Virus record (IMG/VR): IMGVR_UViG_3300017769_000173
Coordinates: 1 to 20,195 of that record
Length of the DNA: 20,195 bases
DNA from: a virus
Reading direction: 5' to 3' (one strand)
Part shown: one piece after another, positions 7,110 through 13,451 of the stretch
Layout: every line of letters starts with the position of its first letter
Position numbering within the stretch: position 1 is the first letter of the stretch
The notes under the pieces: generated by a model
What the model was told of the DNA's origin: nothing
Seen by the model: the letters and a program-made list of their open reading frames with translations, nothing else
Database searches by the model: none
Position numbers and translations under genes: made by a program

Positions 7110-8975
7110 TTACAATACCTGATTTGCGTTTATATCACTTTCTACAGTAAGTGCACCTGCAGTACTAAGTTTAAACACAGTATTAGTACCGTACTTAATT
7201 ACAAGATCATTATTTGTATCTACCTCAAATGTCCAGTTTGAAGCACCCTCTGTAAGAATTAAACTCTCATTAACCAAAAGGTCTGCATCTACAGTAACCT
7301 CTCCAGTGCTAGTTTCAAACAAAATTTCTTCTGATGAAATTAGCAGACCACCTGTTGAGGATAGCGCAGCTTTGTTAGATGAGTTTCCATAAGACAAACT
7401 CATGTTATAAGTTGAGCTTGCATTTGAATGGAGCTTCACGCCGCCTGAACGATCTAAGGTAGTTAGTTTGATGTCTGCACCACTACTCGTGGTTTCGATG
7501 CTAGTGGTTTGTGTATTTGAAAGAGTTAAAGCCGCCGTATCCGCAAGGCTTAAAGTCGCAGTGTCTCCCCCTGCACCATTTTTAAACTTAAAGTCATTAC
7601 CATCCGCATCCAGAATAATATCACCAGTAGCATCTACCGTAAAATCACCTGTCTTAGTTACATCTCCGGTAAGCGCCCCTGCAGTAGATGCTGATGATGC
7701 GTTACCCGTTAGGGCAGCTGTTACTGTATTAAACGTAACATCAGATGTAGTACCAACCGCTTGACCAATAGCAATTGTAGGCGACCAACCTTCATCAGCA
7801 GTACCTGATATAGAAACACCTGTACCCGCAGTAGCACCTGCTACATAGTTACCTGTAGTATCTGTGCCTAAAGCTACTTTATTTGATCCTACAGTAGTAG
7901 CGATACTAACACTACCAAGATTAGTCATAGTACCAGTACCTGTAACATCACCAGTTAAAGTAATGACAGGATCTTTAGTCAATGCAAAATCTAACTTGCC
8001 ATTGTCATCATCGTAGGTAACAGAAAGTCCAGTTTCAGTATTACTTGTAACCATACCACCTACAGTATCCTGAACATACTCTTCAAGGGTATCTGAACCT
8101 ACATTTACATCTCCAGAAAAAGTAGTAGCACCAGTAACACCTAATGTACCACCTACAGTAGTATTACCAGTAACACCTAACGTACTACCTACACCTAACG
8201 TACCATCTACCGTAGTGTTACCTGTAATACCTAATGTACCACCTACTGTAGTGTTACTTGTAACACCTAATGTACCACCCACTGTAGTGTTACTTGTAAT
8301 ACCTAATGTACCACCTACTGTAGTGTTACCTGAAATACCAAGAGTACCACTAAAGGTACTATTACCCGTGACCCCTAACGTACCACCTACTGTAGCGTTG
8401 TTTGTAACTGCAGCACTATCTAATGTTGATGCGCCTGTAACGCCTAAAGTACCACCTACAGTAGTATTACCAGTAACACCTAACGTACCGCCTACTGTAG
8501 CATTATTGGTAACTGCAGCACTATCTAATGTAGACGCACCAGTAACACCTAAAGTACCACCTACTGTAGTGTTACCTGTAATGGCTGCGGTGCTGGAAAG
8601 AGTTGTGGCCCCTGTCACACCAAGAGTGCCACCCACTGTAGCATTACCCGTCAGAACAGAACCACCCGTTACAGCAAGATCATCTGTTGTTACAGTGCCA
8701 TCGAAGAAGCTATCTTTAAACTTTGCACCTGTCGAGCCTAGATCTAAGGTGTTTGTTGTTTTAGGTAATACATTAGAACCCGACACAATAAGGTCTTGGC
8801 TTGGGCCAACCTTAGTAATAGGCGCTCCTTCACCAGGAGTACCATCATGTTTATGGCCTGTTGATGCATTAAAAGCGTTTTCTACTGCATTGTACTCTGC
8901 GTCAAAGTCATCTGCATCAATAACGTTACCGTTGGCAATGTTGTTTGCAGTATCCTGTCTTGTATAACCTGCCAT
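7110..8975 (-). CDS. Repeat-rich phage tail fibre protein
   Basis: A 621-residue fibre-type protein. The N-terminus (ADDFDAEYNAVENAF then GHKHDGTPGEGAPI) is a common phage fibre attachment-region pattern. Residues about 60-95 hold LDLGSTGAKFKDSFFDGTV, also typical of fibres. Residues 110-298 are about twelve short tandem repeats around [NT]TTVGGTLGVTG. From 300 on come beta-rich segments, including GQAVGTTSDVTFNTVTAALTGNA, which resembles a segment of the 1374-residue fibre, and RSGGVKLHSNASSTYNMSLS. No S74 chaperone, pectin-lyase or other enzymatic domain is visible. It follows the nozzle gene by 9 bases (TAAGGAAA ribosome site), consistent with a fibre or whisker bound to the tail. A trimeric beta-structured shaft is inferred from repeats of this kind; the receptor is unknown. 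Confidence 0.85.
   Translation of the reverse strand: MAGYTRQDTANNIANGNVIDADDFDAEYNAVENAFNASTGHKHDGTPGEGAPITKVGPSQDLIVSGSNVLPKTTNTLDLGSTGAKFKDSFFDGTVTTDDLAVTGGSVLTGNATVGGTLGVTGATTLSSTAAITGNTTVGGTLGVTGASTLDSAAVTNNATVGGTLGVTGNTTVGGTLGVTGASTLDSAAVTNNATVGGTLGVTGNSTFSGTLGISGNTTVGGTLGITSNTTVGGTLGVTSNTTVGGTLGITGNTTVDGTLGVGSTLGVTGNTTVGGTLGVTGATTFSGDVNVGSDTLEEYVQDTVGGMVTSNTETGLSVTYDDDNGKLDFALTKDPVITLTGDVTGTGTMTNLGSVSIATTVGSNKVALGTDTTGNYVAGATAGTGVSISGTADEGWSPTIAIGQAVGTTSDVTFNTVTAALTGNASSASTAGALTGDVTKTGDFTVDATGDIILDADGNDFKFKNGAGGDTATLSLADTAALTLSNTQTTSIETTSSGADIKLTTLDRSGGVKLHSNASSTYNMSLSYGNSSNKAALSSTGGLLISSEEILFETSTGEVTVDADLLVNESLILTEGASNWTFEVDTNNDLVIKYGTNTVFKLSTAGALTVESDINANQVL
8082..8648 (-). repeat. 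Tandem GTLG repeats within the second fibre gene
   Basis: Codons for residues 110-298 encode about twelve copies of a unit near [NT]TTVGGTLG[VI]TG, 9-14 residues apart. One 35-residue block containing GASTLDSAAVTNNATVGG occurs twice in a row (residues about 135-169 and 170-204). At protein level the two blocks are the same, but their DNA differs at many third codon positions, so the copies are not recent duplications or slippage products and the protein sequence is under selection. Confidence 0.9.
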
Positions 8976-8984
8976 GTCGTTTCC

Positions 8985-10532
8985 TTATTGTCTATCTTCT
9001 TGGCTATATTCTAGCAAAGCCGTGTCGAGTGTAAAAGTGGGATTAGTTGAAAGGTCTTCTAGTCTCAATGCTACTGTTTTACCTGAACCAATAACATTAG
9101 TGTCATATATTTTATCAAGCTCACCACCAAATGTAGCTGTATCAAATACAGCATCAGATGCACCAAACATAAACACAGACGCACCTGTACCTGAGATCTG
9201 TTGTGTCGCTGGCTGTACTACTTTAGTATTACTGGCAGAAGCAAAGTCATACTTTAAGTTTAAATCTAAATTCATGTTACCTGTAGGTTCAGCGTACAGA
9301 GTCATCTTGTAGAAAGTCTTACGTACCTGTGGGTCACTTATAGGCATGAAAGGTGATTCATATATAGCTTCTATAGCAGAACCATCAAACTCTGAACCTG
9401 TATCCATAGTATAGACGTAACCGTCCTCATTAGCAAAAGCTATTGTCTCTGCTGTTCCTGTGTATCTGCTGTCTGCTACAAATGCTTTAATACCTTTGGT
9501 GGTTGACCAAGCCATACCTGCAGCACCTTGAGATATAAACTTTGTAGCTATAAGACCTTTAGCTGCATCATCTTGCTCAGATTGTACGTATGCAAATATC
9601 CTATACTGAGCTTTTTCTTTAAATAACACAGAGCAAAAGCTAGATGTTTGGTTAAGAAAGATAGTAGCATCTTTGGCTATTTGATTAGAAGCTACATCTA
9701 AAGCAAAGTCACCGATACGATCAGTAGCACTCAATAGTCTAATACCATCAGGGGCGAGGTACATAATGTCACCACCAACCTCTTGAATAGTATCCCCATT
9801 TATGCAACCAATACGGTCAGTAATAGGTGACACAGTAAAGTCAGCAGAGCTACTACCTGTCAAACGTTTGATAGAGTCAGTAGTAAATATGATTAGTTGA
9901 TCACGAAATACTGCCAGACCTGTAATATCATTCGCTACATTTATAGATCCTGCACCATTAGCAACACTAAAATCATCCACAGTAAAAGGGGCAGTAAAGT
10001 AGACGTTATTACCTTTAGAGTAGAAGGCAGTGTTTTTAAATACAGCTACATGTTCTGCACCCAACACATCTGTGCTATTAGAGGATGTCATAAAGGTAGT
10101 AGCATTTCCAGATGTGTTATATATAGCAGGGTAGTTAGTACCATCAACAAATATAACTTTATCATCACCATCTAAGTTATATAAAATGTGTCTAGCTTTA
10201 CCGCCATTAGTACCAACGCTAGTAGCCATACTGGTCCAAGAAGAACCTGTACTGTAGTAATACTGTGTTTGATTGCTACCATTCTTACGTGCAGCTACAA
10301 CCCTACCAGAGCTAATAACTTTAAGGGCAAGTATAGGGCCAGATCCCGGCACAGTTGTTGTGCTATATTTGGCATAACCTCGTATCTTAGAGTAACCGCC
10401 CTCTTTATTGGCTTCAAAGTTTTGTAATATAGTGGCAGATCCGACAGCATTTGCACCATGCTGCAACGGGCTAAGATTAGAGATAAGACCACCTCTAAAC
10501 TCTATAGGAAATGTCTGCCATTGTGTTGCCAT
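8985..10532 (-). CDS. Tail nozzle/hub protein (P22 gp10 / T7 gp12-like candidate)
   Basis: A 515-residue, beta-rich protein. The N-terminus (WQTFPIEFRGGLISNLSPLQ then ANKEGGYSKIRGYAKY) is the pattern I associate with tail tube/nozzle proteins of short-tailed phages. A beta-propeller-like series follows, with segments such as HILYNLDGDDKVIFVDGTN, LAVFRDQLIIFTTDSIKRLT and GDIMYLAPDGIRLLSATDRI. The gene overlaps the upstream adaptor gene by one base (TAATG), the same adaptor-then-nozzle order as in T7 (gp11-gp12) and P22 (gp4-gp10). It should form the channel at the distal part of the tail. Assignment rests on the N-terminal pattern, size and position next to the adaptor; I cannot distinguish the P22 and T7 types from sequence alone. 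Confidence 0.8.
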   Translation of the reverse strand: MATQWQTFPIEFRGGLISNLSPLQHGANAVGSATILQNFEANKEGGYSKIRGYAKYSTTTVPGSGPILALKVISSGRVVAARKNGSNQTQYYYSTGSSWTSMATSVGTNGGKARHILYNLDGDDKVIFVDGTNYPAIYNTSGNATTFMTSSNSTDVLGAEHVAVFKNTAFYSKGNNVYFTAPFTVDDFSVANGAGSINVANDITGLAVFRDQLIIFTTDSIKRLTGSSSADFTVSPITDRIGCINGDTIQEVGGDIMYLAPDGIRLLSATDRIGDFALDVASNQIAKDATIFLNQTSSFCSVLFKEKAQYRIFAYVQSEQDDAAKGLIATKFISQGAAGMAWSTTKGIKAFVADSRYTGTAETIAFANEDGYVYTMDTGSEFDGSAIEAIYESPFMPISDPQVRKTFYKMTLYAEPTGNMNLDLNLKYDFASASNTKVVQPATQQISGTGASVFMFGASDAVFDTATFGGELDKIYDTNVIGSGKTVALRLEDLSTNPTFTLDTALLEYSQEDRQ

Positions 10533-11221
10533 TAGAAGGATACTCTTCGATCACGTACATATTCAGTACGATTTATGTGTATGCTACGTAATTGTTTAAT
10601 TCCCTGCTCAAACTTCTGCGCGGCTAATTGTGCTGCTTGCATGTCACCTCTAAACTGATAGACATAGTACATAGCACCATCAACGATTACATATTTGTAC
10701 ATTTCGGGGAGATTAGGAACATCTGAGTGTAGCTCTAAATCAAAACCAGTTGTGTAATATTCATAAACTAATTCGTATGCCTTGTCTGGGGCTGGTACTA
10801 CCAGTAACTCCCTGCTAGGCGCTCTTATAATAAAAGAGGGTACAGATCTTACGCTAGTGTTAGAGTTATACTCATAATCAGCATACTTGTCAAGGTATTC
10901 TTCATAGCTAAGTACTTTAAGTTTAACGGTATCTACGCTTAAATCTGCATTTCTTTTGATACGAAAGCTATTCATATTAATAGTCTTAGCATCATAAGGA
11001 AAACTGTAGCGAACCTCACCAGCAAGTAGCACCTCTTCCTGCTCTACGTGATTCCAAGGCCACTCATACTCTTCTTGCTGGATGTGCCGAATAGAAGAGT
11101 TTACTGCATCTTTAGCAAAACTATAAAAACCTGTAGTAGTAGCAAAGTTAGCAGAGGTTAATTCTACTTCATTAAGCCTACGATTTACATCATTAACTAA
11201 CCCAAGATAATCGTATGCCAT
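10532..11221 (-). CDS. Head-to-tail adaptor (T7 gp11 / P22 gp4-like)
   Basis: A 229-residue protein with the typical adaptor start DYLGLVNDVNRRLNEVEL, then AVNSSIRHIQQEEYEWPWNH, a pattern seen in tail tubular protein A relatives. Further features are SFPYDAKTINMNSFRIKRNA and PSRELLVVPAPDKAYELVYE, with a C-terminal helix around MQAAQLAAQKFEQGIKQLRS. In this family the helical bundle docks on the portal and the protein links the head to the nozzle. The start lies one base after the previous stop with an AGGGAG ribosome site. The directly overlapping nozzle gene downstream supports the role. Length is close to that of T7 gp11 (about 196 residues). Confidence 0.85.
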   Translation of the reverse strand: MAYDYLGLVNDVNRRLNEVELTSANFATTTGFYSFAKDAVNSSIRHIQQEEYEWPWNHVEQEEVLLAGEVRYSFPYDAKTINMNSFRIKRNADLSVDTVKLKVLSYEEYLDKYADYEYNSNTSVRSVPSFIIRAPSRELLVVPAPDKAYELVYEYYTTGFDLELHSDVPNLPEMYKYVIVDGAMYYVYQFRGDMQAAQLAAQKFEQGIKQLRSIHINRTEYVRDRRVSF

Positions 11222-11222
11222 A

Positions 11223-11540
11223 TTACTTCTCCCTCACGCGCAACAGCACAGAACGTTCATACTGTAGGGCACCTACTGTAGTTATTTTACACGTAATCTT
11301 ATAACGTTTATTATTAGTACCTAAGCTTAACCTGATAGTAGCAACTGAATTTGTATACGTACCTTGTACAAACTGTAACCCATCTACTACTTGGGAATTA
11401 CTTACTTCTGTTTTAACACCATCTGCATCATCTATAAACCAAGTAACAGCAGAAATAACATCTGTACCTAAGAAACGCGACCAATCAATGTTGTAGTCAA
11501 GCAATTCATCTTTATCTTTATCGGGCCACTTATAAGACAT
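11223..11540 (-). CDS. Small beta protein, possible fibre-tail adaptor
   Basis: A 105-residue protein with KDELLDYNIDWSRFLGTD, then ISAVTWFIDD, and a C-terminal Ig-like beta pattern (NKRYKITCKITTVGALQYE then RSVLLRVREK). The 'LDY.IDW..FL..D.I....W' start and the repeated beta strands resemble small phage proteins annotated as fibre-tail adaptors, which connect fibres to the tail. The gene lies just upstream of the head-tail adaptor gene and downstream of the repeat-rich virion gene, a place fitting that role. The start has TAAGGAT, made from the previous stop, as ribosome site. I recognise the pattern only at this general level. Confidence 0.65.
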   Translation of the reverse strand: MSYKWPDKDKDELLDYNIDWSRFLGTDVISAVTWFIDDADGVKTEVSNSQVVDGLQFVQGTYTNSVATIRLSLGTNNKRYKITCKITTVGALQYERSVLLRVREK

Positions 11541-11549
11541 TGTAAATCC

Positions 11550-12443
11550 TTATGCTGCTATATAAACAGTATTGTTATTTTCTCGATATTCTATATAAAC
11601 AGAACGGCTTTCTGGTTTTATATGTACGGTAGTACTGTTACTTGAGCTAGAACCCTGTGAGAGTATATGTATTACACGAGATCTATCGTATGCATCTTTA
11701 TTAAAGTTGAATACTACTGCAGTAGGTGTGCTTATGTTAGCAGAGGAAGACAGTAAGGTTGTATCTAATGTTGTATTAGCTGCACCTGTGACATCTGCAA
11801 AAGAAGTAACTGAACCAGTAAATGTTGCAGATGGTATTGTTATATTTGCCTTAGCGTCTACTTTTTCAAAATCATTTGCAGTAATATCACTGAGTATTGA
11901 AGCTATAGTTAAATTAGCTTTTGCATCAAAGCTAAGTGTATCAACGACTGATGTAGCATTTACACTACTTGAAACTATATTTGCAAGGCCGTTACCTATA
12001 ACATCTTCTGCAGATACACTAGAAACAACACTATTTAAATTAGTATTAGCTTTGGCATCTACGTCTGCAAAATCGTTTACGTTAAATATAGATGTAGCAC
12101 TGGGTATCGTAAAGTTAGCTAGGCCAGTACTTACAAGTTGACCTGCAGTAAAAGAAGCAGTCGCTGGATTTAATGTAGAGTTAGCCTTACCAGATACAGA
12201 CGTAAAATCATTTATTGTTGTAGTAACTTCAGTACCTGTTACAGTAGAATTAGCCTTTGCATCAAAATTAATATTTAAAGAAAATGTAGCTGCAGTAGAA
12301 TCTGCTGTTACATTAGCAATGCCTTCAAATAAAAGACTACTAGCAGTTAATGTAGCTAGGCTGGTAGGTAAAAACCCTAATGCATTAGCACTGGTAGTAG
12401 CCTGAGATATAGGCGCTTCTGATATGGCAGAAAAACCTAGCAT
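11550..12443 (-). CDS. Repeat-rich virion protein with AKANxT repeats
   Basis: A 297-residue protein that begins with MLGFSAISEAPISQA, a start I have seen in marine phage structural proteins. Residues about 35-240 contain roughly ten copies of a 20-24-residue unit marked by a (D)AKAN(S/T/I)T or GLAN(F/I) core, e.g. DAKANST, SGKANST, STGLANFT, DVDAKANTN, KVDAKANIT. The C-terminus changes to a beta pattern with NSTTVHIKPESRSVYIEYRE and VYIAA. It has no membrane segment or catalytic motif. The ATG directly follows the stop of the chaperone gene (TAAATG), with only a weak upstream ribosome site, so coupling is likely. Role in the particle is inferred: a beta-repeat shaft or surface protein. Confidence 0.7.
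   Translation of the reverse strand: MLGFSAISEAPISQATTSANALGFLPTSLATLTASSLLFEGIANVTADSTAATFSLNINFDAKANSTVTGTEVTTTINDFTSVSGKANSTLNPATASFTAGQLVSTGLANFTIPSATSIFNVNDFADVDAKANTNLNSVVSSVSAEDVIGNGLANIVSSSVNATSVVDTLSFDAKANLTIASILSDITANDFEKVDAKANITIPSATFTGSVTSFADVTGAANTTLDTTLLSSSANISTPTAVVFNFNKDAYDRSRVIHILSQGSSSSNSTTVHIKPESRSVYIEYRENNNTVYIAA
11725..12340 (-). repeat. About ten degenerate AKAN repeats in the 297-residue virion protein
   Basis: A repeat every 60-75 bases encodes an (A/G)(K/L)AN core followed by a Thr/Ser-rich loop. The repeats are clear in the protein but diverged in DNA. The start and end given are approximate. Confidence 0.75.
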
Positions 12444-12800
12444 TTACTCTGGCTTAGTCGGCCAATCGCTATCAGCCAAATTAGGCCAATTCGCATGGGT
12501 GGTTATATCTCGCAAAGCCTGACGATAAGCTGTTTGCTCCGCTGTCATCGTGCGGTCTGCTACAGCCCACCAATCTGTTTCTGAAAGAAGCGTATTACGC
12601 TTTTCTCGTGCCTCATTACTTTGGTAATCAAGCATTGGCTGTGGATCGTCTACAAGAACACCATCTACAACTTTTACATCACCAATATTTGGATCAGTTA
12701 TTGCTATCCAAGCGTTATCACCAACAGAATTATCTCTATCTTCAACGCTAAAAGCGATACGAATAGGCTCACCAGTTGTGACGTTATAAATTAAATACAT
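12444..12800 (-). CDS. Phage tail/fibre assembly chaperone (Phage_tail_APC-like)
   Basis: A 118-residue protein. The C-terminus carries the hallmark RNTLLSETDWWAVADRTM then TAEQTAYRQALRDIT, followed by WPNLADSDWPTKPE, the signature of small proteins annotated as tail or tail fibre assembly chaperones. The N-terminal half (IYNVTTGEPIRIAFSVED) is beta-rich and resembles the variable half of such proteins. They bind tail or fibre proteins during folding and are normally encoded next to fibre genes. Here the gene follows the S74 fibre and a 207-residue protein. The ribosome site is a perfect AGGAGG that overlaps the previous stop codon, the strongest in the window. Confidence 0.85.
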   Translation of the reverse strand: MYLIYNVTTGEPIRIAFSVEDRDNSVGDNAWIAITDPNIGDVKVVDGVLVDDPQPMLDYQSNEAREKRNTLLSETDWWAVADRTMTAEQTAYRQALRDITTHANWPNLADSDWPTKPE

Positions 12801-12805
12801 ATCAG

Positions 12806-12811
12806 CCTCCT
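12806..12811 (-). promoter_or_regulatory. AGGAGG ribosome site overlapping the upstream stop codon
   Basis: The stop of the 207-residue gene (TAG) is part of the string TAGGAGG, placing a consensus Shine-Dalgarno 5 bases before the chaperone ATG at 12800. It fixes that start and implies coupling between the two genes. Confidence 0.8.
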
Positions 12812-13433
12812 AAAGCCCCACATCGCCTTGATACCAAAACTTTATTCCAGTAAATCCGTTTGTTCTCCCGCTACCTGAACGAGTGTACATTTCTATACCG
12901 CTTTCCCATTTTACAATTGCGTCATGGCATACAACAGATGGTTCAAACCAAAAATAATGAACAAAAGCTGCGGTGCTGGCTGGAACAGTTGTGGAGTATT
13001 TATAATACCCATTGGTTGGGCCTGTTTTGGTAGTAGTAGTAGCTAACGGCGCATTTGTGGTTGTGGAAAGGCTTGTAATTGACCACACCTCAAATTTTCT
13101 TGAACCACTTGCATGATTTCTGAGAGATAACCATTGGTTACTTCCACCAGTCCCACCAAAGGTATCTGCGATTATCATATTATCTGCGGTACTATCTCCA
13201 TAGTTAGAATAAGCAGTGGTTCCGCGCCACCCGCCAGCCCCAAAGATAGTATTTTGGTCTGTTCCAAAAAGAATATTCTTGTCTGAGGAACCTGTTTCGT
13301 ATGGTGGAAGCTCATAATCGGCGCCGCCAGCCGCCGCGCCAATTGTAGCCGCCGTTGTGCTGTCTAAACTAGTAATATTTTGTAATTCCCCTGAGTTTCC
13401 TAGGCGCGTTGTGCCGCTCGTTTTAATAGCCAT
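12810..13433 (-). CDS. Unknown protein of the fibre module
   Basis: A 207-residue protein I do not recognise. The N-terminus (MAIKTSGTTRLGNSGELQNI then TSLDSTTAATIG) is the pattern of short phage tail proteins that attach to a fibre or baseplate. The remainder is Gly/Ser/Thr-rich and beta-like, with aromatic clusters (SNQWLSLRNHASGSRKFEVW; AFVHYFWFEPSVVCHDAIVK) and a C-terminus FTGIKFWYQGDVGL. It lies between the S74 fibre and the assembly chaperone, with an AAAGGA ribosome site. A receptor-binding tip or a fibre-associated protein is the natural guess. Base use is more GC-rich than neighbours (13321-13340 is gcgccgccagccgccgcgcc), shared with the adjoining part of the fibre. Confidence 0.65.
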   Translation of the reverse strand: MAIKTSGTTRLGNSGELQNITSLDSTTAATIGAAAGGADYELPPYETGSSDKNILFGTDQNTIFGAGGWRGTTAYSNYGDSTADNMIIADTFGGTGGSNQWLSLRNHASGSRKFEVWSITSLSTTTNAPLATTTTKTGPTNGYYKYSTTVPASTAAFVHYFWFEPSVVCHDAIVKWESGIEMYTRSGSGRTNGFTGIKFWYQGDVGL

Positions 13434-13451
13434 CCTCGTGTCCTTTCACTA

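Noticed and set aside
8215-8967. 250-residue plus-strand frame rich in VPPTVVLPVTP repeats
   Set aside because: It is the antisense shadow of the GTLG repeats of the second fibre; no ribosome site and no plus-strand gene elsewhere.
7110-12443. Diversity-generating retroelement target or phase-variable repeats in fibre genes
   Set aside because: No reverse transcriptase gene, template repeat or homopolymer tract is visible, and the fibre repeats are diverged at silent sites.
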